DNA from: Sphingomonas kyeonggiensis
GTDB taxonomy: Bacteria > Pseudomonadota > Alphaproteobacteria > Sphingomonadales > Sphingomonadaceae
Direction of reading: 5' to 3'
Assembly (NCBI RefSeq): GCF_014204495.1
Contig: NZ_JACHLN010000001.1
Span: 1,054,001-1,118,000 of the forward strand
Length of the DNA: 64,000 nt
Position numbers and translations under genes: made by a program. Numbering within the stretch: position 1 is the first letter of the stretch; each line of letters begins with the position of its first letter. A model generated the notes under the pieces. That model searched no databases. It was given only the letters and a program-made list of their open reading frames with translations, and had not been told where the DNA came from. This document shows, piece after piece, positions 1-8,300 of this stretch.

Positions 1-1144
1 ATTCGCGCACCGCATTGGGCAGCTCGATGCCGATCACGCTGCGCCCGGGGATCGTCGCGATGCGCGCCGAGGTGGCGGACATGTTGCGTGCCACGTCGTC
101 GGCGAGCTGGATCACGCGGCTCGCCTTGATGCCCGCGGCCGGCTCGAACTCGTACATGGTGACGACCGGACCCGGCCGCACCTCGACGATCTGGCCCTTC
201 ACGTTGAAATCGTCGAGCACGCTCTCGAGCAGCCGGGCGTTGCGCTCCAGCGCCGCCTTGTCGATTCCCGCATTCTTGTTGACTGGCGGTGCCTTGAGCA
301 GGTCGATCGAGGGCAGCTGGTAGCTGTCCTTGAAGTCGAGGCTGGTCTGGGTCGGCGGCTTGGTCCGCGCCGGCGAGGGCGTGACGTTGCGGTCGGCGAT
401 CACCGGGCCCGGGCGATTGTCGGGCACCACGGTCTTGCGCGGTTCGCGGCCGTCGCGGATCTTCGGCTCGGCGAATTCGCGCTCGTCGAACACTTCCTTC
501 TGCGGCGCGCCGAGCAAGGGCGCCTTGGCCGGGCCCTTCAGGTTCGGGATGCTCGGCAGGATCACCCGCTCGGGCAGCGAGAAGTCGAGGCTACGCCACC
601 AGATGAACAGGCCGATCAGCCCGCAGACCAGCCCGAGCCCGCGCGCCGACCACCAGCTGATCGCCGGATCGCCGGTGAAGCCGATCAGCCAGTTGAAGAA
701 GCTGGCGATGCTCAGGCCGACCACGCCGCCCCAGCCGCCGGTAAGCGACAACAGCGCATCGCTGGAGAAAAAGGCGAGGGCGGTGGCGATGAACACCACG
801 CCGATCGCGACGCCGCGTGTCATCGGCCCCCAATTGCCGACGGGTCGGTCCTTGAGCAGCCGCATCGCGACGATCAGCCCCACCGGGAGGAACAGCCACA
901 CCGCGGGGCCGAGCAGCGCATAGAGCAGATCGGCGATCCACGCGCCGGGATCGCCCATCCAATTGCGCGCGGGCCCTGCCGCGGCAGTGTTCATCGACGG
1001 ATCGGTCGGGTGATAGCTGCCCAGCGCCACGCCGAGCGCCAGCACGCCCAGGAACAGGGCGGCTCCGCCGATAACCGCGCCGCTGCGGCGCGCGCCGGCC
1101 TTCATGGTTTCGCGCCAAAGCGGCGCTTGTGCCCGGGACGCCAT
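1..1144 (-). CDS. ftsK: DNA translocase FtsK, N-terminal part (cut by left edge)
   Basis: FtsK anchors at the division septum and pumps chromosomal DNA during segregation. Reading leftward from the ATG at 1144 gives about 381 codons that stay open to the window edge. Four hydrophobic stretches (about residues 22-42, 66-95, 105-130 and 165-185) form the membrane anchor. A Pro-rich linker follows, and then the start of the motor domain (about residues 295-380) with the family pattern NARLLESVLDDFNVKG and GPVVTMYEFEPAAGIK. The Walker motor and gamma domain lie outside the window. The gene is divergent from the UbiH-like gene, with a palindromic repeat between them. The start is the first ATG before the membrane segments; a second in-frame ATG lies at 1105. 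The identification is firm; only the start is open. Confidence 0.93.
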   Translation of the reverse strand, partial: MASRAQAPLWRETMKAGARRSGAVIGGAALFLGVLALGVALGSYHPTDPSMNTAAAGPARNWMGDPGAWIADLLYALLGPAVWLFLPVGLIVAMRLLKDRPVGNWGPMTRGVAIGVVFIATALAFFSSDALLSLTGGWGGVVGLSIASFFNWLIGFTGDPAISWWSARGLGLVCGLIGLFIWWRSLDFSLPERVILPSIPNLKGPAKAPLLGAPQKEVFDEREFAEPKIRDGREPRKTVVPDNRPGPVIADRNVTPSPARTKPPTQTSLDFKDSYQLPSIDLLKAPPVNKNAGIDKAALERNARLLESVLDDFNVKGQIVEVRPGPVVTMYEFEPAAGIKASRVIQLADDVARNMSATSARIATIPGRSVIGIELPNAVRE

Positions 1145-1254
1145 GCCCAGCCTCCAGATTTTCAGGGGTGCGAGCCGGTTAATCGCGCGAGCGGACTCCG
1201 CCGTCAAGCGTTCCCGCCACGTTCCGCCGCATTGTAAGAGGCGGCGCGCCAATT

Positions 1255-1393
1255 CCCCTCCCTGCAAGGGAGGGGTTAGGGGTGGGTTAGAAAAGGGCGG
1301 GCTCGATGCCCGACCTTTTCTCTTCTCGCCGGCGGACTGGCTGCGCTCGCTTCGCTCGCCACCCACCCCCGGCCCCTCCCTTGCAGGGAGGGG
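1255..1393. repeat. Composite palindromic repeat, family A copy 1
   Basis: Two copies of a 21-nt hairpin (9-bp stem CCCCTCCCT with a 3-nt loop) sit at 1255-1275 and 1373-1393. They are joined by tracts (TTAGGGGTGGGTT on the left, ACCCACCCCC on the right) that also pair with each other. Inside lies a further hairpin of the form AAAAGGGCGGGC-TCGAT-GCCCG-CCTTTT. The same arrangement recurs at 17005-17152 and, with a different centre, at 19782-19902. It fills the gap between ftsK and the UbiH-like gene and looks like a REP/BIME-type element. No protein is encoded. Confidence 0.8.
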
Positions 1394-1449
1394 AGCAGGA
1401 AGGGCGCATCGGGGATGACGCGAACGAAACCACGCGCTACGGCACGCCA

Positions 1450-2667
1450 ATGGATCGCGCAGATGTCCTCATTCTCGGTGGCGGGCTGGTCGGCTCGGCG
1501 CTGGCCACCGCGCTCGATGCGCATGGCATTTCCTCGATCGTGGTCGATCCGGCTGATCCGGAGCAGATCCTCGCCGCCCGGCATGACGGCCGCGCCTCGG
1601 CGATCGCCAGCGCGCCGATGCGCATGTTCGAAGCGATCGGCGTGGCGGAGCGGCTGGCGGGGAAGGGCTGCCCGATCCAGGGCATCCGCGTTTCGGACGG
1701 GCTGGAGCCCGGCAAGCTCGATTTCGCCCCCGGCGAAGGTGACGGCGCGCTCGGCCACATGTTCGAGAACCGCATCCTGCGCACTGCACTCTATGAAGCC
1801 GCGGTCGCCGCGCCCCTCGCCGATGTGCGGATGCAGACCCGGGCGCTTCACGTGGAACGTGGCGAATTCGGCGTCACCGCGACGCTCAGCGACGGCAAGC
1901 AGGTCTCCGCCCAGCTGCTGATCGGTGCCGAGGGCCGCAACTCGCCCACCCGCCAGGCCGCCGGGCTCAACACCGCGCGCTGGAGCTATGACCATGCCGC
2001 GATGGTCGCCACGCTCGGCCACGAGCACAGCCATGAGAATATCGCCTTCGAGATCTTCTATCCCGAGGGTCCCTTCGCGATCCTGCCTTTGCTCGACGAC
2101 GAGAACGGCCATCGCTCGGCGGTGGTCTGGACGGTCAATGCCCGCGACGCTGCCGGCATGATGAAGATCTCCGAGCGCGCCTATCTGGCCGAGGCGGAGA
2201 AGCGGATGGGCGGTTTCCTGGGCAAGCTCGGTCCGCTCACCGCGCGCTTCAGCCACCCGCTCGGCTTCCACCACGCCGCCTGGATCACCAGCGACCGCCT
2301 GGCGCTGGTCGGCGATGCCGCGCACGGCATCCATCCGATCGCGGGGCAGGGCGTCAATGTCGGCTTCCGCGATGTCGCCACGCTGGTCGAGGTGCTGGTG
2401 GATGGCAAAAGGCTCGGGCTCGACATGGGCGATCCCCAGCTGCTCGCGCGCTACCAGCGCTGGCGCGGGCTCGACACCTTCATGGTCGCCGCTGCCACCG
2501 ACGGGCTGACCCGCCTGTTCGGCATCCCCGGCAGGACCGCGAGCGCGGTTCGTCGCTTCGGCCTTTCCGCGGTCGACCGGCTGCCACCATTGAAGCACTG
2601 GTTCATGGCCGAGGCGCGCGGCGAAAGCGGCGATGTGCCGAAGCTGCTGCGGGGGATTCCGGCTTAG
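1450..2667 (+). CDS. FAD-dependent UbiH/UbiF/COQ6-family hydroxylase
   Basis: This is a flavin monooxygenase of the family that hydroxylates the ring of ubiquinone precursors; 405 residues is normal for it. The N-terminus has the FAD dinucleotide-binding motif GGGLVGSALA (residues 9-18). Near residue 295 is the family signature GDAAHGIHPIAGQGVNVGFRD, with the GD that contacts FAD ribose. I chose the ATG at 1450 because it precedes the first beta strand directly; the longer frame from 1306 would translate the palindromic repeat. Alphaproteobacteria carry several paralogs (UbiH, UbiF, UbiL, UbiM) of differing ring position, and I cannot tell from the sequence which carbon this one attacks. It is a single gene followed by a 96-bp palindromic repeat. 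Confidence 0.9.
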   Translation: MDRADVLILGGGLVGSALATALDAHGISSIVVDPADPEQILAARHDGRASAIASAPMRMFEAIGVAERLAGKGCPIQGIRVSDGLEPGKLDFAPGEGDGALGHMFENRILRTALYEAAVAAPLADVRMQTRALHVERGEFGVTATLSDGKQVSAQLLIGAEGRNSPTRQAAGLNTARWSYDHAAMVATLGHEHSHENIAFEIFYPEGPFAILPLLDDENGHRSAVVWTVNARDAAGMMKISERAYLAEAEKRMGGFLGKLGPLTARFSHPLGFHHAAWITSDRLALVGDAAHGIHPIAGQGVNVGFRDVATLVEVLVDGKRLGLDMGDPQLLARYQRWRGLDTFMVAAATDGLTRLFGIPGRTASAVRRFGLSAVDRLPPLKHWFMAEARGESGDVPKLLRGIPA

Positions 2668-2681
2668 CCTGCTGAACCTGC

Positions 2682-2777
2682 TCCCCGGCGAAGGCCGGGG
2701 CCCAGTTGCAATGTCGTTCGAGAGTCTCCTGCGCTATCGATAGTGCGCCGAGCCTGGGCCCCGGCCTTCGCCGGGGA
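2682..2777. repeat. 96-bp palindromic repeat, family B copy 1
   Basis: The ends are inverted arms (TCCCCGGCGAAGGCCGGGG on the left, its reverse complement on the right) of about 23 bp, each itself a small hairpin. The 48-bp centre is not self-complementary, yet it reappears inverted at 19930-20025, with about 10 differences over the whole 96 bp counted by eye. It lies directly after the UbiH-like stop codon and before an unrelated gene. Confidence 0.85.
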
Positions 2778-2797
2778 ACGAGAAGGGTAGAATCACG

Positions 2798-3427
2798 ATG
2801 CCGGTGTTGCCGTTCGCATTGCTGTTGCTGCTCCAGGACGCGCCCGCGCCGATCGATGCCGAACTGGTCGAGGTCGCCCCCGGCCCCAAGCGCTATTTCC
2901 ACGCCGGTGACGAGCGGGAAGGGTGCCCGGCGCCCACCGCCGCCTGCCGGCGCAAGGGCTATGTCGTCGCCGGCGACAGGCTGGTCGCCTGGGAAGCGAA
3001 GGGTGCGCTCACGCGCGTCACCTATCTCGCCCCCGGCAGCACCTTGCCGAGCGAGGGCTGGATCGAAAGCGCTGCGTTGCGCCGGGTAGCGCCCACCCCG
3101 CCCAAGGCCAGTGACTGGTTGGGCGGCTGGAACGTCTGGGAGGCGGAGATCGATATCACCCGGGGCGCGCGGCCGGGCTCGCTCCATTTCAGCGGCAATG
3201 CCACCTGGGGCGCGCGCGATCCCGAGCGGGTGAAGATCGGCGCCATCAACACCGGCGGCTTCGGCGCCGACAGGCCTGTGCCGGCCGGCGACCGGATCGA
3301 AGTGTCCGACGCGGAAGAGCCCGATTGCCGCGTCGCGATGCGACTGCTCGGCCCGTATCTGATCGCGCGCGACAATGGCCAGTGCGGCGGGCTGAACGTG
3401 ACGTTCACAGGCGTCTATCGGCGCTGA
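2798..3427 (+). CDS. Hypothetical exported protein
   Basis: I do not recognise this 209-residue protein. It begins with a short hydrophobic stretch (VLPFALLLLL, residues 3-12), followed by acidic and proline-rich sequence, consistent with a short signal peptide although the basic n-region is missing. Four cysteines lie in the body: a close pair near residues 44 and 51, and two near the C-terminus (about residues 182 and 196). The middle (KGYVVAGDRLVAWEAKG) looks like a small beta-barrel of SH3 type, but that is only an impression. A purine-rich stretch (GAAGGG) lies 11 nt before the ATG. It stands alone between a repeat and the DUF695-RraB gene. Confidence 0.6.
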   Translation: MPVLPFALLLLLQDAPAPIDAELVEVAPGPKRYFHAGDEREGCPAPTAACRRKGYVVAGDRLVAWEAKGALTRVTYLAPGSTLPSEGWIESAALRRVAPTPPKASDWLGGWNVWEAEIDITRGARPGSLHFSGNATWGARDPERVKIGAINTGGFGADRPVPAGDRIEVSDAEEPDCRVAMRLLGPYLIARDNGQCGGLNVTFTGVYRR

Positions 3428-3452
3428 GCGCCGAATGGGGAGGGGTGTTGCG

Positions 3453-4190
3453 ATGCAGGGCAAATGGAACTTCTATGCGTGCCTGATCGAGGACATGCCC
3501 GCCTCGATCTTACTCGACCTGAGTCTGATCGGAGCGGCGCCCCTCCATGGCTTCGATCGCCTGGGCTATCTGCGCCTCTACATGAATGCGCCGCGTCCAG
3601 ACGGCCTGTCGAGCAATGACGAGTTCGACCGTCTTGTCGCGCTGGAGGACCAGCTCCTTGCGCAGCTCGAGCCGGACAGCCGGCTTCGCTATGTCGGGCG
3701 CGATACGGCGAATGGCGCGCGGACCTATTATTTCTACCTGGCGGAATCGATGCCGTTCGAGGATCGCGCGGCGCAGGCGATGGCGGCCCATCCCGAATAT
3801 GCCTTTGATGCCGGGGAGCAGGACGACCCCGATTGGCGCGTCTATCGCGATTTCCTCTATCCCCGTCCGCAGGATCTGCAGGCAATCCGCAATCGTGATG
3901 TGCTGCAGGCGCTGCGCGGGCACGACGATCATCTGGAGTTGCCCCGCCAGATCGACCACTGGGCCTATTTCCCCGATGTGGCGTCGGCTCAAGCCTTTGC
4001 CATGTGGGTGGAAGGAGAGGGCTTCCATCTGTCGCCGCCTCCGCCCGGTTCGGACAGCAGCTTTGGGGTGCGCTTCGATCGAATCGATCAGCCGGACGCA
4101 ATCGATTCGATCAACTTGCCGCTGGTCGAGAAAGCGAAGGCGCTGGGCGGGGATTATGACGGTTGGGAGTGCCAGGTCATCCGGCCCTAA
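3453..4190 (+). CDS. DUF695 / RraB two-domain protein
   Basis: Residues 1 to about 115 resemble DUF695 (opening KWNFYACLIEDMPASI, with a central YLRLYMNAPRPDGLSS). The C-terminal 100 residues resemble RraB, the inhibitor of RNase E, ending in the typical GGDYDGWECQV. The stand-alone gammaproteobacterial RraB binds RNase E; whether this protein does is inference. An upstream in-frame ATG at 3435 exists, but the ATG at 3453 has AGGGG seven bases before it, so I prefer 3453 (245 residues). The linker is acidic, as in RraB. It is transcribed alone and meets the LON-domain gene tail to tail, four bases apart. Confidence 0.75.
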   Translation: MQGKWNFYACLIEDMPASILLDLSLIGAAPLHGFDRLGYLRLYMNAPRPDGLSSNDEFDRLVALEDQLLAQLEPDSRLRYVGRDTANGARTYYFYLAESMPFEDRAAQAMAAHPEYAFDAGEQDDPDWRVYRDFLYPRPQDLQAIRNRDVLQALRGHDDHLELPRQIDHWAYFPDVASAQAFAMWVEGEGFHLSPPPPGSDSSFGVRFDRIDQPDAIDSINLPLVEKAKALGGDYDGWECQVIRP

Positions 4191-4194
4191 GCCG

Positions 4195-4818
4195 CTATTG
4201 CAGCGTGACCTCGTCGTCCCCGTCATGGCGGCCGTAGAACTGCATCAGCTGCACCACCAGCTCACTGCGCTCGGCGAGCGTGTCCGCCTCAAGCAGCGCC
4301 TGCTTCGATGCCGCATCGAACGGGGCGATCTGGGCGATGCCGTTGACCAGCGATTCGTCGTCGAGCCGGCTCACCGATTCCCAGTCGACCGCATAGCCGA
4401 GCACATCGGCGAAGCGGCGCGATTCGATCTCCAGCGCGGCGCGCTCGGCCATGGCGAGCACTTCGATGTCGCCCACCGCCTCCAGCTCGGCCTCGACCTG
4501 GCGGAACGGCGTCGTGACGTCGAGCTCGCGCCGGATGACGAAGCGCGCCAGTCCTTCGAGCACGATGTCGAAGCGCCCGTCGTCGAGCGCTTCCACTTCG
4601 GCGATGCGGCCGACACAGCCGATCTCGAACAGCCCGGGCGGGTTGGCGGCGTCGCGCGGCTGGATCATCCCGATGCGCCGGTCGCGGACCAGCGCGTCGG
4701 AGACCATCGCCCGGTAGCGCGGCTCGAAGATATGCAACGGCAGGTGCATCCGCGGGAAGAGCAGCGCGCCGGCCAGCGGGAACACAGACAGCCGCGTGAT
4801 CTTCCCAGAAGGCGTCAT
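4195..4818 (-). CDS. LON peptidase substrate-binding domain protein
   Basis: This 207-residue protein consists of the LON N-terminal substrate-binding domain alone (PF02190), without ATPase or protease. The start MTPSGKITRLSVFPLAG and the tract PLHIFEPRYRAMVSDAL are the family signature. The chosen start at 4818 overlaps the stop of the upstream thioredoxin gene by four bases (ATGA), so the two are probably translated together. Upstream codons in this frame read through the thioredoxin gene and were ignored. Stand-alone LON domain proteins are thought to bind unfolded or regulatory proteins, which suits a chaperone-like neighbour, but no specific target can be inferred. Confidence 0.9.
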   Translation of the reverse strand: MTPSGKITRLSVFPLAGALLFPRMHLPLHIFEPRYRAMVSDALVRDRRIGMIQPRDAANPPGLFEIGCVGRIAEVEALDDGRFDIVLEGLARFVIRRELDVTTPFRQVEAELEAVGDIEVLAMAERAALEIESRRFADVLGYAVDWESVSRLDDESLVNGIAQIAPFDAASKQALLEADTLAERSELVVQLMQFYGRHDGDDEVTLQ

Positions 4819-5717
4819 CCGAACAGGATCGCCGAAAGCTTGCGGCGCTGGGCGGAGACCCAGGGGTCTTCCAGGCCGACTGCCTCGAACAGCTTGAGCA
4901 GCCGCTGGCGGGCGGCGCCTTCGTTCCATTCGCGGTCGTCGCGCACCATCGCAAGCAGGGTCTCGGCGGCGCCGTCGCGGTCACCCGAGGCCATCTGGCC
5001 GCCGGCGAGCTCGTAGCGCGCTTCCATGTCGCCGGTGGCGGCCTGGGCGGCGAGGCCCGACAGGTCCTCTACCGGCTGGGCTTCCTTCGCCAGCGCGATC
5101 GCGGCGCGGGCCTGCTCGATCTCGGCACCCTTGGCGTCCTCGGGCAGGGCCGCGAGCACCGATTCGGCTTCCTCGGCGCGGCCCAGCGCCAGCAGGGCGC
5201 GGGCGCGGCCGGCGGCGACCACGGGATGCTCGGGCACCAGCTCGGCGATCTGCTCGAAGATCGACAGGGCGCGTTCCGGATCATTCTCGGCCAGCGACTG
5301 CTCGCCCATCTCGATCAGCGGCTCGAGCTCGGCTTCCGCCTGGGCTTCCGTGCTCTGCACCGGCAGCTGGCGCAGCAGCTGGTCGAGCATCGTGCGCAGC
5401 TGCGATTCGGTGCGCGCCGAGCTGAGGTCGGCGACCAGCTGGCCCTGGAACATCGCATAGACGGTCGGGATCGAGCGGACCTGGAACTGGTTGGCGATGA
5501 ACTGGTTCGCGTCGACGTCGACCTTGGCGAGGATCACGCCCTTGCCGGCATAGTCGGTCGCCACCTTTTCCAGGATCGGGGTCAGCGCCTTGCAGGGGCC
5601 GCACCATTCCGCCCAGAAATCGATCATGACGAGGCTGGTCATCGAGGGCTCGACGACGTCCCGGCGGAAGCCGTCCACGGCTTCCTTTTCCGCGGGGGTG
5701 AGTCCAAGCGTGGCCAA
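4815..5717 (-). CDS. cnoX: Thioredoxin-TPR co-chaperone, CnoX/YbbN type
   Basis: Residues 10-120 form a thioredoxin fold with an intact WCGPC redox centre at 38-42 and the cis-proline in RSIPT near 85. The remaining 170 residues are alpha-helical TPR-like repeats rich in Ala, Glu and Leu. This domain order and length (300 residues) match CnoX/YbbN, a holdase that protects proteins against oxidation and hands them to GroEL or DnaK. The E. coli protein lacks the CXXC pair; alphaproteobacterial members such as that of Caulobacter keep it and act as thiol reductases, as expected here. It is first gene of a two-gene operon with the LON-domain gene. Confidence 0.92.
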   Translation of the reverse strand: MATLGLTPAEKEAVDGFRRDVVEPSMTSLVMIDFWAEWCGPCKALTPILEKVATDYAGKGVILAKVDVDANQFIANQFQVRSIPTVYAMFQGQLVADLSSARTESQLRTMLDQLLRQLPVQSTEAQAEAELEPLIEMGEQSLAENDPERALSIFEQIAELVPEHPVVAAGRARALLALGRAEEAESVLAALPEDAKGAEIEQARAAIALAKEAQPVEDLSGLAAQAATGDMEARYELAGGQMASGDRDGAAETLLAMVRDDREWNEGAARQRLLKLFEAVGLEDPWVSAQRRKLSAILFG

Positions 5718-5897
5718 GGTGTCTGCTCCTGAAAAAGATGCGCTTCGGTTCGTCGCGATATGTGGGCTTTCAGGGGCGATGCGCCAAGCCTTTAAAAAAA
5801 CTGTGGCGATAGGGGTTGCGGACCCAAAAAGCCGGTGCTAGTGGCCGCGCCTCACCCAGCCCGGTGGCGCTTCGCTGCCCCGGACTAGAACGCCAGA

Positions 5898-5972
<75 letters not shown>

Positions 5973-6113
5973 GCGTTTCCCACCGGATTTCCGGTGCCTG
6001 GGAAACGAACTTCAGAAAATTTCCAAAGATCCGCCGGCGTTCGATGATTCGATCCGCGCCTACCCTATCGGATGGCTTGCGCGTGCCCGGGGTCGGATGA
6101 CAAAGTGTTGCCG

Positions 6114-6515
6114 ATGATCGCACGGCTCGCTCTGGCGCTTGGCGCCGCCCTTCTCGCTTCCGCCGCTTCCCCGCCCGACGGGATCGAGGGCGTGTGGCGC
6201 AATCCGCACAACAGCGTCCACATCCGCTACGAGCCCTGCGGCAAGGGCGCGATCTGCGGCACCGTCGTCTGGGCCAGCGACAAGGCGATCGCGGATGCGA
6301 AGCGCGGCGGCACCGAGAACCTGATCGGCACCCCGATCTTCCGCAATCTCTACAAGAACGGGCCGAATCGCTGGAAGGGCAGCGTGTTCGTCCCCGATAT
6401 CCGCAAGACCTTCTCGGGCACCGTGACGATCGAGGGCGACCGCATGATCGGCCGCGGCTGCCTGGTGCTCGGCGTCGGCTGCAAGTCGCAGACCTGGTCG
6501 CGAATCACGGAATAA
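6114..6515 (+). CDS. DUF2147 family exported protein, copy 1
   Basis: A 133-residue protein with a signal peptide (MIARLALALGAALLASAAS) and a small beta-rich DUF2147 domain: GVWRNPHNSVHI, CGTVVWASDKAIADAK, VFVPDIRKTFSG and QTWSR at the end. The biochemical role of the family is unknown; some members are annotated as envelope or intracellular-survival proteins. The start at 6114 sits just before the signal peptide; a frame-compatible ATG at 6072 would add a hydrophilic tail and was rejected. A paralog with the same motifs follows 95 bp downstream, so this is a tandem duplication. Cysteines (CGKGAICG; GCLVLGVGC) suggest disulfides in the periplasm. Confidence 0.85.
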   Translation: MIARLALALGAALLASAASPPDGIEGVWRNPHNSVHIRYEPCGKGAICGTVVWASDKAIADAKRGGTENLIGTPIFRNLYKNGPNRWKGSVFVPDIRKTFSGTVTIEGDRMIGRGCLVLGVGCKSQTWSRITE

Positions 6516-6610
6516 ACCCGAACGCTGGGTTTCCGTAAGCGGCCTTGTTCGAGGGACGCGGGCTTTCCACTTCAGCGGGCATACAGGTTCCAACCGCAAG
6601 AAGCCCCGCC

Positions 6611-7030
6611 ATGTTCGGAAAAGTCCTTCGGGCGATTCTGCCCGCATTCGTGCTGTTCTCGCTCGCTGCCCCCGCGTCCGCCTCCCCGCCCGACGCGCCG
6701 ATCGCCAGCGAGTGGCGCAACCCCAGCAACAGCGTGCACATCCGCATCGACAATTGCGGCGGCGCGGTCTGCGGCACGATCACCTGGGCCAGCGACAAGG
6801 CGATCGCCGACGCGAAGCGCGGCGGCACCAACAGCCTGGTCGGCACCCGGTTGTTCCGCGACCTCAAGCCCGCCGGCCAGGGCAAGTGGAGCGGCAAGGT
6901 GTTCGTCCCCGACATCCGCCAGACCTTCTCGGGCACCATCCAGTTCCAGGACGGCGACAAGATGGTCGGCAAGGGATGCGTGCTGTTCGGCATCATCTGC
7001 AAGGCCCAGACCTGGTCGCGCGTGCGCTAG
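6611..7030 (+). CDS. DUF2147 family exported protein, copy 2
   Basis: This 139-residue protein is a paralog of the preceding gene. It has the same domain (EWRNPSNSVHIRI, CGTITWASDKAIADAK, VFVPDIRQTFSG, QTWSRVR) behind a signal peptide (MFGKVLRAILPAFVLFSLAA). The start at 6611 was chosen because it opens the signal peptide. The two domains are clearly alike yet the signal peptides differ, so the duplication is not recent. The gene ends just before a large perfect hairpin. Function unknown. Confidence 0.85.
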   Translation: MFGKVLRAILPAFVLFSLAAPASASPPDAPIASEWRNPSNSVHIRIDNCGGAVCGTITWASDKAIADAKRGGTNSLVGTRLFRDLKPAGQGKWSGKVFVPDIRQTFSGTIQFQDGDKMVGKGCVLFGIICKAQTWSRVR

Positions 7031-7040
7031 GCTTGTTGAG

Positions 7041-7122
7041 GCGGTACCGGCCCGCGCCCCCACCCGGCCACCCATATGATACTGCCGTTGGGTGGCCGGG
7101 TGGGGGCGCGGGCCGGTACCGC
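7041..7122. repeat. Perfect 34-bp inverted repeat (large hairpin)
   Basis: The left arm 7041-7074 starts GCGGTACCGGCCCGCGCC. The right arm 7089-7122 is its exact reverse complement, and the loop is 14 nt (TATGATACTGCCGT). The stem is almost entirely G+C with KpnI-like GGTACC near the base. It starts ten bases after the DUF2147 copy 2 stop. There is no T-run, so it is not a standard terminator, but the RNA would fold very stably and should block 3' exonucleases. Confidence 0.95.
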
Positions 7123-7208
7123 AATGCGCTGACAGGCGCATTCCAAAACCGCGTTTGACCGCCAGCTTCGGGCTGGCGGCAGGCCCCGCACCGGCTAGGG
7201 TGCGGGGC

Positions 7209-8021
7209 ATGACCCAAGCACCCATTCGAGTCGGCATCGGCGGCTGGACCTTCGAGCCCTGGCGCGGGACCTTCTATCCGGAGAAGCTCTCGCAGAAGAA
7301 GGAGCTGGAATACGCTTCCCGCCAGCTCACCGCGATCGAGATCAACGGCACCTATTATTCCAGCTTCAAGCCCGCCACATTCGAAGGCTGGGCGAAGACC
7401 GTGCCCGACGGCTTCGTCTTCGCGGTCAAGGGCTCGCGCTTCTGCACCAATCGCAAGGTGCTGGCCGATGCCGGCGAATCGGTCGCCAAATTCGTCGGCC
7501 AGGGCGTGGTCGAGCTCGGCGACCGGCTCGGCCCGCTGATGTGGCAGTTCATGGCCACCAAGAAGTTCGACGCCCAGGATTTCGGCGCATTCCTCGACCT
7601 GCTCCCGCGCACCCATGAAGGCGTCAAGCTCCGCCACGCCGTCCAGGTGCGGCACGAGAGCTTCGCGGTGCCCGAGTTCGTCGATCTCTGCCGCAGGGCG
7701 GGCGTGGCGATCGTCTATGCCGATTCGCCGCAATATCCGGCGATCGCCGACATCACCGGCGACTTCGTCTATGCCCGGCTCGAGGCGGGCGAGGACGACA
7801 ACCCCCATTGCTATCCCGATGCCGAGCTGCCGCGCTGGACCGAGGCGGCACGGACCTGGGCGTCGGGCGGCCGCCCGGCCGGCCTCCCCTATGTCGAGGA
7901 CAGGGACCCGCCCGCGGCGCGACGCGAAACCTTCATCTTCTTCATCCATGGCGGCAAGATCCGCGCACCGGCGGCGGCGCAGGAGCTGATCCGCCGGCTC
8001 GACGAGTCGAGCCAGGGCTGA
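7209..8021 (+). CDS. DUF72 family protein (YecE-like)
   Basis: A 270-residue TIM-barrel-like DUF72 protein. The opening RVGIGGWTFEPWRGTFYP and the following EYASRQLTAIEINGTYYS are the family signature, and AVKGSRFCTNRK and VYARLEAG follow at the expected spacing. The molecular role of YecE proteins is not known; a nuclease or nucleic-acid role has been suggested only from structure. The start at 7209 was chosen because the domain begins at once; reading from 7092 would include the palindrome arm. The gene is monocistronic between a hairpin and the receptor gene. Confidence 0.9.
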   Translation: MTQAPIRVGIGGWTFEPWRGTFYPEKLSQKKELEYASRQLTAIEINGTYYSSFKPATFEGWAKTVPDGFVFAVKGSRFCTNRKVLADAGESVAKFVGQGVVELGDRLGPLMWQFMATKKFDAQDFGAFLDLLPRTHEGVKLRHAVQVRHESFAVPEFVDLCRRAGVAIVYADSPQYPAIADITGDFVYARLEAGEDDNPHCYPDAELPRWTEAARTWASGGRPAGLPYVEDRDPPAARRETFIFFIHGGKIRAPAAAQELIRRLDESSQG

Positions 8022-8300
8022 CGTCAAACCGTCCGTCCTGGTCGCGAGACTGCCCGAATCCGTCGCAATTCTGCCGTTTTCGGACGAAGCGCGCGCATTT
8101 GCGAAAACTGACGGAAACAATTCAGTAAAAATGCGTGCCTTTCGGGATACAGCCGATTGGCAAAGCGCAACTTTATACCAACGGCCGCTTTACGCGCGAA
8201 ACCCCTGCTCTCATCCAACGCACCGCACATGCCGTTTCAGGCGGTTTGAGCCAGTTCGTACCCACGCAATGTGCGCGTGGGGCAGTATGAAAAGGGTATC

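Noticed and set aside
1306-1449. Upstream extension of the UbiH-like gene by 48 codons
   Set aside because: It would translate the palindromic repeat and has no ribosome site; the FAD motif begins directly after the ATG at 1450.
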